A stretch of DNA of 64,000 nucleotides from Todiramphus chloris collaris (taxonomy: Eukaryota > Chordata > Aves > Coraciiformes > Alcedinidae): the NCBI GenBank assembly GCA_025345505.1, contig JANVCC010000022.1:33553741-33617740 (forward strand), read 5' to 3'. The notes beneath the pieces were generated by a model. The model saw only the letters and a list, made by a program, of their open reading frames with translations, was not told the DNA's origin and made no database searches. This document shows, in pieces, positions 1 through 11,775 of this stretch. Position 1 is the first letter of the stretch. Every line of letters starts with the position of its first letter. Position numbers and translations under genes: made by a program.

Positions 1-151
1 AGCATTACTTCCCTCAGTTAAACAATTAGTCTCCAAATTTCTACAATTTTAAACAAGAAAACATCCCGTCTGATATTGTTATTAATGGGCTGTCAGAGCC
101 TGATAAAGGAGAGAGGTCAGTGGCATAGTGCCCTTGAGTCTCACCCTGCGT

Positions 152-1010
152 TCACAGAATCGCCATAGAATCACAGACTCATTTAGGCTGGAAAGGACCT
201 TAAGATCATAGAGTCCACTGTTAACCCAGCACTGCCAAGTCCACCACTAAAGCATTTCACTAAGCAACACATCTACATCGTTAAATATCTACACATCAAC
301 ATCATGAAATATCTCCAAGCATGATGACTCAACCCCTTCTGTGGGGGACAAAATGTTCCCATGCTTGACAACCCTTTCAGTGAAGAAATTTTTCCTAATG
401 TCCAACTTAAACCTGCCCTGGCACAACTTTAGGCCATTTCCTCTTGTCCTATCACTTGTTCCTTTGCAGAAGAGACCCACTCCCACTTTGTTACTAACTC
501 CTTTCAGGTAGCTGTAGAGAGCGATAAGGTTTCCCATCAGCCCTCTTCTCTCCATGCTAAACAGCCCGTTACCTCAGCCTTTTCTTATAAGACTGCTGCT
601 CTAGACCTTTCACCAGCTTTGTTATCCCTTTTTGGACCCCCTCCAGCACCTCAGTGTCTGTCTTGTATTGAGGGGCCCAAAACTGATCACAATATTTGAG
701 GTGCAGCCTCACCAGTGCTGAGTACAGGGGGACAATCACTGTCCTATTTCTGCTGGCTACACTATTTCTGATACAATCCTGTTGGGCTTCTTGGCCACCT
801 GGGCACGCTGGTGGCTCATATTCAGGGAGCTGTTGACTAACACCCCCAGTTCCTTTTCCACCAGACAACTTTCCAGCGACTCTTCCACAAGCCTGTAGCA
901 TTGCTTGGGACTGTTGTGACCCATGTGCGGGTCCCAGCACATGGGGGAATGGATGCATCTGTCTGTTATGGCTGCATGTGGCTCCAAGTGGATTCAGGGG
1001 AGGCAGAAAA
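152..1010 (-). repeat. CR1 LINE, 5'-truncated, minus strand
   Basis: Reading the minus strand, the sequence shows the C-terminal part of the CR1 ORF2 reverse transcriptase ([20 protein letters not shown] and [20 protein letters not shown]), then the 3' tail ending near 152 with TGATTCTATGG and ATTCTGTGAA. The frame is broken by shifts and stops, so the copy is dead. A 24-bp-period duplication lies inside it at 269-314. The 5' limit is approximate. Confidence 0.93.
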
Positions 1011-1032
1011 CAGTACAATAGCCAAGGGCTAT

Positions 1033-1636
1033 TGTGACAATGTCTGACTTAAGCCAAATTTGGAAGAAACTAACTTCAGTAGTTGGTATGTAAATATGAC
1101 TATGTCAATTATCTTACTTCATAAATAGTGGACAGCCCAGGGCTCATTGAGCTCTCCTGCATGGCAGTGGGCTGCACACCAGGATCTCCCCTTGAGTAGG
1201 GACACTTTTCAAGGTTATTCCTCAAGACTGAGAGATTCCTTGAAGCAACAGATTCTTGGTAAGTGATTAATAGCATGCTAAACTTTGAAAGCTACGTGAT
1301 ATAAAGCATTGATTGTTCATATATAATCCTTTAGACAGAAACTGTTGACCAAGTCTGGGGCTAGGTTTGGATTTAGCCACACCTAGACTCCTCTCTGAGG
1401 AGTTTAGAAAGCAAGAGGGTCCTTTCTGAACCTTGTGACTCAACTGAAGGGTCTTCCTGACAGCCTTGGCTAACCCTGTCCTCTATGCATTAAATAATCA
1501 AATCTACCTTACCATGGGATCTCGTCAAAGCACTGTTGCATTTATTATCTAACGTTGATAATTTGCTGTTTTATATCAATAAACATATTGCTACTTCCCT
1601 CTTACGATTGAAGTGTGTCACTCCACCCATAACACA
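1033..1636 (+). mobile_element. Solo LTR resembling avian ERVL
   Basis: The segment begins TGTGACAATG and ends near AACACA, the TG...CA limits of an LTR. A block from about 1127 (ATAAATAGTGGACAGCCC, then GAGCTCTCCTGCATGGCAG) resembles avian ERVL-type LTRs as I remember them. An AATAAA at 1580-1585 near the 3' end fits a polyadenylation signal in R. No gag, pol or env coding sequence follows. I could not find a clean flanking target duplication, so the ends are approximate. Confidence 0.72.
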
Positions 1637-2767
1637 CCCTTTTGGCCCCTCCTGGTTATTTTACACCAAAGCAGCCAGAAATTCCTGCACTGTCAGCTCT
1701 ATGCTGTGATCTCCAGCAAGTGCTGAGCACTGGGTAGGTGGTTTACCCACAGTCATCAATGCCAAGTCCTGGAGCAAGAGGCTGGTTGCAATCCAGCCAC
1801 CTGCAGCAAGAACTAATGCTCTTCTGGGAACATTCCTAGCACATGATGTGCAGACTCAATAAGCCTGGCAAGAAAAAAGTGAAGTCTAGTGTTTGGCAAC
1901 CTGGTTGTGCAAGGATCTTGGGGATAAATTGAGTGATTAACTAGCAACCATCTCCATGTAACTCTCCCTGAAGCTATATAAAGGCAAGAAGCATTAATAG
2001 TTGTTTGAGCCAGCACTACTGGTTGTTTTTGAGTTGCAGAATCACAGAGGCAACACTGGAGAGCATATGCTGGAGAAGGAAAGAAGACAGAAGAACATAA
2101 TGTAAAAGAATATAAATGGAATTTGTATTGTAGAGTTTTGGGACCTAAAAGATTGAAAGCCTTTTCCTCTTTCATTATTATTTCAATGCTTTGGCTATAA
2201 TTGTGAAAATGTAAAGAATTGCATCTTTTTTATTGTGACCCACCAGTCAGTGTCAGCGAAGGGTTGTTAGGCTGTCCTGGATTTCTGCTGCTTCAACTTG
2301 TCCATTTCTGACGAAAGAAGGAGTTTAGCTGTGTTGTTTAAGATTTGATGTTGCAACCAGAACATGGGGTATGAACCATCTGAATATAAATTTTAATGTG
2401 ATAGCAGCTGGATCTATTAATAGAATTAGTTCTCTTCTACATATTTTTTGAGGTTTACTGAGGAAGATTTTTAAAAATTCTTATCTCTTTTATAGTTGAA
2501 TTATTACACAGAAGTTGAACCAAAGTACATAGGACTTTACATGTATTGAAAAGTACGTACCCAGCTGCATTGCTGATGTGGGTCATTGAACTATAACCAG
2601 CCTAAACTGGGTCCTGGATTTTGTTTTATCCCTTTACTCCTAGGCTACACATTTTGGACCTGAATTTCTGCTGGCATTGGAAATTTACACCAGTGAAGAA
2701 TTTGACCTTCACATTGCAGAGAGACAAATAAAATCTCAGTATTGTATTTGTGTTTGAATTATTCCTA

Positions 2768-2851
2768 GTGGGGTTTTTGTAGTTTTTTTTGTTGTGTGTG
2801 TTTGGGGTTTTTTGTTGGTGTTTTGTTTGGTTTTTTTTTTTTTTCTTTTTG
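2768..2851. repeat. T/G-rich low-complexity tract
   Basis: Runs of T broken by G (GTTTTTGTAG, GTGTGTG, GGTTTTTT) ending in a 14-base T run. Open frames across it on both strands are products of the composition. Confidence 0.85.
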
Positions 2852-4125
2852 CTCCAGCGATTCATTTATGAAAAGGGATGATAAGATTCAGTCTTCTGAT
2901 GGTATTTCCATTACCCAGGAGCTGAAGTACTCTGAACAGGCAAGGACTTGCATAAAGATAAACATATGTACCCAAATTGAACGCAAATACAGGAAAATAT
3001 TACAACTTGTGCCCTCTGCTACTTACCCAGCAGACCTTCTGCTATGGATTTATGGCTGTTGTCACAATACTTTCTTCTATGGCTTTTCTCAGGAGAAAGC
3101 TTTTTAAAGAACCAAATTAATTAAAATCATAGAGAGTATTAAAATAAAAACATTATCCGTGCAGGTAGGCACATATATACATGCATATATGTATAGTCAA
3201 CAACCAGTTCTTCTAGAGATTTGATCTAAATCCAGCAGATTATCTGATAATTAGTTTGAGTTTGAATCTCCAGAGTGGATGCAGGATTCCAAATAAGATA
3301 ATTATTTTTGGAAAGGGGACCAGGTTCTTAGCCATTCACTGTCATTTTCTCAAATGTGCTTTCAGAGAGTCGTATGAAGATCTTCAACTCCAAAAAAATT
3401 CAAACCCACATGTCAGTTGACAAATATATTACAAAAATATGGGAATTTCATGCATCAGTCTTTTTGAGAGTAATGTGCTTATACAATTTCTTGACTCTTA
3501 GCTCAGTGTTTTTCAGCATTTGTGATGCAGCAGAATAAAGATCATGTTTTATTCTAGTTATGAAATTTTATCTATATATTATTAGAGACTTTAGAAGTAG
3601 TTTGTTGTACTTGTAACCAGAACATGGGCCAAAATGAGTAATGTTTTGTCATCAGTGAATTTCTGCTGCTTCAGAAAAAGTGATCTTACCTTCATAACCA
3701 GCAATGATCTTACATCTTATATCTTCAGATGAAACTTGGTCTCTTGTGGCTATGCTAGAAAAGTGATACATTTTCCTATTTGCTCTATCAGCAGAATTTC
3801 AGTTGCCCTGGCTTTCTCTTTTGCTGCATAATAAATAAGAAGTGTCTTTCAAGTTTTATTTTTCCTATTCATAAATAAAAAAAATCTCATTCTCATTTGG
3901 TGTAGAGACGCTTCAGATGCTTTACTAACATTTTATTGTCTGCCTCGGTAACAAATATGCTGTCTTTCCAGAAACACTGTGGTTTCCATTAGACCGTTCT
4001 ATTCATTTGATTCAAGTGGACAATAAAACATTCTGAATGACAGCATGTCACTGATGACTATAGAGCTTTAAAGAAAAAACACTCTGCCTCCTGCCTTTTC
4101 ATCACTTTTCCTATATCTGAGTGTA

Positions 4126-4141
4126 CCCCCCCCCCCCCCCC
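4126..4141. repeat. Homopolymer of 16 C
   Basis: Sixteen consecutive C bases in AT-rich surroundings. Length is likely to be polymorphic or subject to sequencing error. Confidence 0.9.
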
Positions 4142-4920
4142 AGCATTGTATTTTAATGGAGGCATAGCCTTGTTGATACATTTCTATTAATTTTTAGTAA
4201 TTAGGCCAATGTAAATCCTGGTTAGGTAAAACTGATTACATATTTTTTCCAAAGTGGAAAGTGCGTACCTGGATCTCAAATATTAGTAAGTACCCTGCTG
4301 TTGGGAAATGTTGGTATTTTTGATAAATTATTCTCCAGTACTTGAAAAACACTGGAAAACTTGGTGAGGTCCTTTAAAAGAAACGTCTTTCTGCTCGGTG
4401 ATAAAATGGCTAGTCTGTGACTCATATTAGGGGCATAAATTGGTGGAATATCTGGTATGGTAACAAAAGACATTTCTTCCACTCAGGCTGGAGTTCACTG
4501 TGTTGCAGAAGCCTGGTACAAAGCAGCACCACTTATGTTCCCATTTGGTTTACGCAGTGCATAGGTCTCATGTGCTGCACAGGGATGAGATGTTATTTCC
4601 TTTTTTTTTTTTATCCTCCTAGTCAAGCAGAAGTGTAAGCAACTGTAATTCTTGTCTCTGTTAATTAGATATGACACTTCAGCAACTTTTGCCTGACATA
4701 TATCTGGTTTTCTGGAGTCCATCCGAGGCTCCTTATCCTAAGGGATCAACAGATACCCTTCAGATATTTACTATCATTATGTGATTTTCAAGGTATCCCA
4801 GGAAAAATTTTTCTTTCTGAAATGTGAGTATGGTTTTGGTGTGGTCCCCCCCCTTTATTACATATTTCATATTTTTATATATATTATGTAATATTTCATG
4901 TTACATATTTTCAAGGTCCT

Positions 4921-5596
4921 TGGAAAAGGACCTTGGAGTCCTGATAGAAAACAAGTTATCCATGGAAAAACAACGTGCCCTTGTGGCCAAGAAGGCCAAT
5001 GGTATCCTGGGGTGCATTAAGAAGAGTGTGTCCAGCAGGTCAAGGGATATTCTCCTCCCCCTCTACTCTGCCTTAGTGAGACCTCACCTGGAGTACTGTA
5101 TCCAGATCTGGGCTCCCCAGTTCAAGAGGGACAGAGATCTACTTCAGAGAGTCCAACGGAGGGCTATGAGGATGATTAAGGGTCTGGAACACCTGCCTTC
5201 CGAGGAAAGGTTGAGAGACCTGGGGCTTTTTAGTCTTGAGAGAAGACTGAGAGGGGATCTCATTAATGTCTATAAATGCATAAGGGCTGGGTGTCAAGAA
5301 GGCAGGGACAACCTCTTCTCACTTGTGCATTGTGATAGGATGGGGGGCAGTGGATTCAAGCTAGAGTACAGGAAGTTCCACCTCAACATGAGGAAGAACT
5401 TCTTTACTGTAAGGGCTGTAGAGCAGTGGAACAGATTCCCCAGGGAGGTTGTGGGGTCTCCTCTGGAGACTTCCAAGACCTGTCTGGATGCATTTCTGCA
5501 TGATCTTCTCCAGTTTTGTCCTGCTCTGGCAGGGGGGTTGGACTCGATGATCTTTGGAGGTCCCTTCCAATGCCTAACATTCTGTGATTCTGTGAT
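4921..5596 (+). repeat. CR1 LINE, 5'-truncated, plus strand
   Basis: Encodes the C-terminal part of the CR1 ORF2 protein (EKDLGVLIENKLSMEKQRAL, then LVRPHLEYCIQIWAPQF and LERRLRGDLINVYKCIRAG). The 3' end carries the standard avian CR1 tail and stops at repeated ATTCTGTG near 5580-5596. One frame stays open through the whole copy and into both flanks, which suggests a fairly young insertion. It lacks the endonuclease and the catalytic RT region, so it cannot move by itself. Confidence 0.96.
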
Positions 5597-7944
5597 GCTT
5601 CTATGGAAAAGGAATATTCCCAAGTTTATTAGAAATACTGCCCCCCTTTCCAAATGCTTGCATTTTGTTCCTTAATTAGAGAGTGTCTAGAGGCTCTCGT
5701 TTGCATGCACTGGCCTTATTTCAAGAAACTGGTTTTTCAAAACTTGGCCACAAGCAAGTGGCTAGGAGGTTTTCCTGTGTGCTTTTTTTAAGACGGACGA
5801 TCTAACACAACATTATTACAGAAACACGCAGTGCTCCAGTGAACACATCCCTCACACTCTAAGTGATGTCCTACCTTGTGTGCAGCCGTGCAGACCCCAG
5901 CCTTTACCTCCTGGAGGTAAGATCTATGGGACAATAAGCTCTCTGAGAGAGGCAGCATCTTTTCATTCCGTGTGAGCACAAGATGTAGCATAATTGTGAC
6001 ATCCAGAAGCCAGTGCAACATTTCTAGGACCAGACTGTGAATCTCCGTTGGAATAAACCTTTGCTTACCCAAATGACCCCTGTGAAACTGGTGCTTACAA
6101 TATGGACCATAAAAACAATGACAGAAATAATAATAATAATGCATTTCTGTGGCTGCCTCCCTTTTCTATTACATGGGAAACATTCAGGTACTACAGGATA
6201 GATACAGTAGAGGATAGAGATGTACTGTCTTTGGAAGTAGTCATAATTGGCAGCACACGCAAGGTAACTAAATGAAATAACTTGGAGAGTGATGATAGTG
6301 TGTGCTCAGAATGTTACATCTCTCCACCTCTTAAAACTATCTACACTATTTACAACATCTCTTAGTTGAGTAGGGATTTATTTGTGTTGCTCCATGTCCA
6401 ACTAAATATTAAATATGACATCATACAGTACTGTTCCATCTCTGCATGAAGGTACAAGTGGAAAGACATACAGAACTTTCTTCTGTGACATTCCCATCTA
6501 CAGATACATGTGAGTTGATAGAAATAACCTTTTGTAATACCCACAATTTTCTGTAGTTCTAATTTTTATTGTGCCTGCTGCCTGAAAGATGATAAGACTT
6601 ATTCATAAATTTACACTCCAGTAGTTTGATAAATATATAACAGTCTGAAAAGGAGTTTCTTGGTGCAGTGCATGTTATTCATCAGGTCCCAGATTTGGTC
6701 CTAAGGTTTATTCTTTTTTTTTTCTTTTTTAAATTTTATTTTTATTTGACATTTTTGGCTGACTTCACTGATCCTCTTCCTATCAACAGCCACAAGAAAA
6801 AATAGCACTTGGGACAACTAAAACTAAATATGGCGTGATGAAAAATATGTTTATATACCTTTATTATATTATCTCTTATTCTCTAGCTGACAAATGAGGA
6901 GGCGAGAATATTGTAAAGTGATATTCTATAGCAGGCACAATGCTTATCAGTTATTTTCCTTTGACCTTCTGCCTTAGAAAATTAATTCACTTGAGCTGTT
7001 CGTACACTAGAACATTAGGGAAAAAAATAATGTTAGCACTAGTGAACATAATCTCTGCAGGAAAGCCAGGCAATTATTCAATGGTCTAATCTTATCTCTT
7101 GTTTCATTTTTATATGGCAAGTCTACATTTAAAGTATTAGATATACCGTGCTTCTGCTCTGTACCATCAAACCACAGTAAATAAATGCTGCTAAGTGCCA
7201 CCATGAGTGAAGGAGCTTATAATGAGAAGTGTGAGTAGACATGTGTGCCATTCATCATTCTGTTCAGTCTGATATTGGGGCTCTTTTTATCAGCAGTATT
7301 CGTAGCGGTGTCATCACCTCTGGTATAAATCTTCTGTCAGTGTCTGTCGTCCCCGTGCCCTATTAAACTCATGCTCTCACATAATCACTGAGTGACCTTT
7401 GGATGTCTTTCATTAACCTCTGACCTGAACCCTGCTGGCTTCTTGTTGGTAGGTAAATCTATAACATGACATTTGCTTATAACTCAACCTTTATCCTTGC
7501 TTAATAGTCTTGCCTTTCAATTTTATTTTTTTTGTTCTGGAGCAAAAAGATAGTTACAATCTTAAAGCACAGCTTAGATTTCAAAGGTTGGAACACAATA
7601 TTCACTTAAGCGTTTCCTAATAGACTTTCTAACATTTTTCCACCGCTGCTTCCTGTATGTAAATTGATGCAGGATGTTAGCCTTGCAAATAATATTTTTG
7701 TTTCTGACAGAAGTTTGTCTCAGATATTTTCTTCTTGCTGTGTTCCTCTAATCAGGGATTAGAGATTAATTCAAATTCCGTTGTACAGCTGTGCCACAGT
7801 TTAGCCTAAAAATTCTGGTGCTGGAGATGAGGGTAACTATTACACAGAAATTATAATAAAAATAATGCAAGATTGTGTTCTCATGAGGATCAAGTGGGCT
7901 AGAAAGCAGTTACTCCAGTGCTCTATGTTGTCAATGTCTTATTG

Positions 7945-8025
7945 CAAAGCCTTGGTCAAGCTACTTGCTTTTTCTATGACTCATTTACTTCACTTGTAAA
8001 ACGGGCTATGGTAAAACTGTACTCT
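7945..8025 (+). repeat. MIR-like ancient SINE remnant
   Basis: CCTTGGTCAAGCTACTTG, then TCATTTACTTCACTTGTAAA and a GGGCTATGGT stretch, follow the order of the MIR core (CTTGGGCAAGT, CTCATCTGTAAAATGGGG). Recognised by eye only; strongly diverged. Confidence 0.45.
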
Positions 8026-8189
8026 GCAGAATAAAACATGAAAAATGGCTTCTATTTACCTCTTGTGTGCTTGGGAACCAGACTGATGCTCTTATTAACC
8101 CTGCTCAGCTAAGTGTGTGTACAGAGTTGAAAGCATACGGAATTATATTTCTCCTCCTTCAGCCCTTCCTCCCCCCTGTGAATGTGCCC

Positions 8190-8213
8190 CTAATTACAGT
8201 TAACTGTAATTAG
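8190..8213. repeat. 24-nt perfect palindrome centred on GTTAAC
   Basis: The half CTAATTACAGTT is followed directly by its exact reverse complement. Each arm contains a TAATTA homeodomain-type core. It lies in noncoding DNA. It may be chance in AT-rich sequence or a dimeric factor site. Confidence 0.6.
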
Positions 8214-11200
8214 TACCAATTAACTAAAATTCTTAGTGGTTGTATTCCTGCAAACCTGTTGATGAAAGGGGGTCTCAGCAGTGAATAGGAAAGTAAGCAG
8301 TTAGGATTTGTGCAGATATTGGAAGTGGGGATTTGTGCAAGACCGCAGCACACGCTGGTGCTCCCCTGGTGAGGGATTGTGGGAATGGGCTCCATCTCTG
8401 CAGGGAAATGGGAGAATGGAAATGGATATGGCACCATAGTCCTGACGCAAAGGCCTGCAGTGGCAAGGAGATAGGGATAGATAGCAGGGAACCATGGAAG
8501 ATGTGATGGAAAGGTCATTTTCCCCAGAAGTGCCTAATGCCCGTCTTTGCTTGGGCCCCCAAAAACCTGGTGGTGCCTGTGATGTGACTTGGTACCTGGG
8601 TGCAAGTTCATCCTGTTACTGGACAGGGATTTGTTATGTCAGGTTTCACTGGCGATGACTGTAATAGTTACAAGGAATGGTAACAACAATGATAATAACT
8701 ATGATATACTAGAGTTCCCTGGAACTCTAGTTATGGATCAGAACAGGATTGTTCTAGGCAAAACAAAGCCCCTTCCATCATCACTGAAGAGTGAGGTGGA
8801 TAAAATCACAAAAGCATGGGGATAGAATGAGAAAATAAAGGATTATAACTCTCTACTTCTTTTTGTTGGGTTGTTTTTTTTCATTTACAAATACATTTGG
8901 GAAAGATTGTCAGGGTGGAATTTGGCAAAGTGCAGTTGGGGACCACTGGAAAAAAGTGGATTTTGAGGAGAAATACATAGAGCAAGGACCCTGTCCCTTA
9001 GACAGCTCAGTCCCACAGATCTGAGTGGGCTTTTATCTGGCTGTGGCAAAGCAGAAGATTTTCAACTGATGATGACAACTGAGAGGGCTTGGGAGGACAG
9101 CAGCAAAGAAACACCAAAGGATGGTTAATTGTGTGACCCACAGGGAGCACTGGAAGACATTAATGGGTGTAAAGAGGCCATATTTCCATAAATGACCATT
9201 AGTCTTCGGCAAATGTTCCTTGAAAAGTAAAGGTATGATTTTCTCTGTCCAATTAATCATCCTAGAAATCCACCTTCATGTAATTTTGAAAACACGGGAG
9301 AGGACTTAGAATCAGCAGATGTTGCCAGGTGTACAAAATGGCAGAGCAGTGTGTTGCATAAAATGATTTTGGGTGGCAGAAACTGGATAGGAAGCCAAGA
9401 CTACTACAGCAACATTGGAGCTTTTCTGCAAGAGGCGTTGCCTGCCTCAGGAGGGAGCACTGAATAATTTATAGGTTAACATTTTCTTTTTATGTGAATA
9501 GCATTTTTTCTCATTTATAGTTAATTAGGTTAAGCATGCATGGGGAGCGAGGGAGGAAAGACTTTCAGAGAGAATCTAAACGATTAGTAATTTGAATGAA
9601 GTCAAAGAACCTGCTAAAAGATGTATCTCTGGAATTAAATATGTTGCTATAACAAGTGTAAGTATCAGATAGGAATTTTAAAGGTTCTTACATTAATTAT
9701 AGCAGCAGCATAAAAAGAGGCAGAGCATATTTACAGATTTGGCACGTGGACTCTTTTCACAAGTAGCTGCTGTTTCATTTTACTAGAGGAGAAGAAACTA
9801 TTTGTCCCACCATTTTACTATTTTATATCTTTTTGCATACATTTCTTGTCTTGGGGGTTTTGGCTTAAATACAGGACCAGTTAAGGTGGATTACAAAGTA
9901 AAAGGAACATTGACTTAGCCACTGAGTTTCTTCAAATCTTTTTTCCTGTATAAAATCCTCTTGACTCTTTCTGGTTGGCTGAACATTTTTTTGGCATGCT
10001 CTATGTGTCCATCTATACGGAGGAAGTGGAACTAAGGCCCATCTAAAAATGTTGCACTATATCTAGACCAGGACAAACATTTATGCAGACACTCTGAATG
10101 GTTCAGGGTGTTAAAATCACCTGGGCTGCAGTTAGATTACCAATATATAGACTTGTCAAATCCAGTACGTTGATGGTGAGGGTCACACAGTGAGCTGTCA
10201 CCTCCCATCTCCTGCCAGGAGGGTGGTACATCTATCCTTTGCAGCACTGCACCACAGGCTCTCTCCCAACCTGATGCCCCATTTGCTTGACACAACTGCC
10301 TGGTTTCCCCCACATGACTGGTTCTTTGCTCCTTGCCTCTGCTGGGTGATCCTGTGCACAGCTCTTGTGGCCAGAGCTATCACCTTCCAGGACATCAGTA
10401 ATGAGCAAGACAGAATTTTACAAGAAGGAAGACATTTATGAAAAATCAGTTGAAACACGTTGTCAGCTGGAATGCCTTCCACTGTGTAATTTTTGAAAAT
10501 GCATAAACCAGCTTTCAAATAATTTTCATTTTCCTTTGCAGATTACTCTCAAGTATTAAGTGAAGTTTTTAAATGTAAACATGTTAGTCCAAAGTTATGC
10601 ACTTTTATCAAAAGTATCTGATGTACAAATTCTCCCAGCTGAAGAGTGTGCAGTACTTCTAAAAATCAAGCAGGACTTCGAGCTAGATACTAACTATACA
10701 TTTAAGGGTTTATCTCCTGACACCCAAATAATTCAAGTAGTGAATGATTCACGATTTCAAGAAATGAATGTTTATTTATACTGGAAAGCGATACTGGTTT
10801 TATTGCACATGAGCAGTTCCACACAGAGATTTATTCAAAGTAGTTTGATGTTTGTGCTGTGCCCATAAAATAACAGTTTCTTTCTCTAGACAGGGACCTT
10901 TAAAATAGCCTAAAGGAATTGAATGCTGAGCACCTGTGAAAGTCAGGGAATGATAAGTACCTAATTCCCCTACACCTTTCAGAAAATCCCAGTATTTATT
11001 GGCTTACCCCCAGCAAGTTAAGCCCAAATACTGCACCAACTGTGCTGCCGTGGTAGAGTCTTCAGTCCTTTCCATTAGGAGGACTCAAAGGAAGATGCAG
11101 CCTGGGTTGTTTGGATTTACACTGGCTGCATACTTTTGGTTTTTAAAAAGGTTGTGTGTGGCTGCTTCACGTGTGGGATGTGGTACAGGGATGCTCAGCT

Positions 11201-11384
11201 CTAGCCAGAAGTAGATTGAAGCTCAGTGGATCACAAAGCCCAAACCAGTGGATTTAGGTCTGGAGCCAGCTAGGAACGAATGGGCACAGCCCTGAGCTGT
11301 GCTACCCTGCACGATGCTGTGCTGTCACAGTGCTATTTTAGAAGCAATTTTGGGTTCCTCTGACATGACACGTGTGGTATAATG

Positions 11385-11475
11385 ACTTTAAATGAAATGC
11401 CTTGCCTCAGGTCACGCAAGGAAGCAGTAGCAGGTGTGGTAGGAGAACAGAGGCACCTGACTCAGAGTCCAGTCA
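11385..11475 (-). repeat. MIR-like ancient SINE remnant, inverted
   Basis: TTGCCTCAGGTCACGCAAGG followed by AGCAGGTGTGGTAGGAGA and CTGACTCAGAGTCCAG follows the reverse complement of the MIR core. Diverged and identified by eye. Confidence 0.4.
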
Positions 11476-11590
11476 CCTTCTGAACTGCAGGCCTTTCTTC
11501 AGAAGCCAAAGGGAATACTTTCACACACACAAGGAGAAATGTCAGGAAACAACACTTCATCTAAGTGAACTTGGAAAAATAGGTGTTGGT

Positions 11591-11775
11591 TGAGCAGACA
11601 GAGCTGAGGACCAGAGCCCAGAAGTTTGAGTTCAATTCCTGGTTAAGTGCATCTGTGCCTCTGGCAACTCCTGCAAGTCCTTCACTTCTCTACTAGCCTG
11701 CAAAGCTAGGGCAGAAATGACTTGCAAAGTAATTGTGAGAATTAGCTAGTTAACACTAGGCAAAAGCTCTGCCAG
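11591..11775 (+). repeat. MIR-like ancient SINE remnant
   Basis: TTTGAGTTCAATTCCTGG (a decayed B-box-like GGTTCGAATCC), then GCAAGTCCTTCACTTCTCT and TTGTGAGAATTAGCTAGTTA follow the MIR consensus order. Close to the inverted remnant at 11385-11475. By-eye identification only. Confidence 0.42.

Larger units (their letters stand above)
1637..4920. other. Intergenic, no gene seen
   Basis: Between the LTR and the second CR1. The few open frames are short and unlike any known protein. Besides the low-complexity tract and the C homopolymer listed separately, I see nothing functional. Confidence 0.7.

Noticed and set aside
569-1018. Open frames of 149 and 76 codons on the minus strand
   Set aside because: Fragments of decayed CR1 ORF2, not host genes.
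2626-3107. Open frames spanning the T/G tract
   Set aside because: Lys/Asn- or Phe/Gly-rich products of low-complexity sequence.
5294-5653. Minus-strand open frames across the CR1 at 4.9-5.6 kb
   Set aside because: Antisense shadows of the CR1 frame.
8210-8518. Three overlapping minus-strand open frames
   Set aside because: Three frames open at once in a GC-richer patch; no conserved motif.
10190-10518. Overlapping open frames on both strands near 10.2-10.5 kb
   Set aside because: Short, no family resemblance, no splice or promoter evidence.
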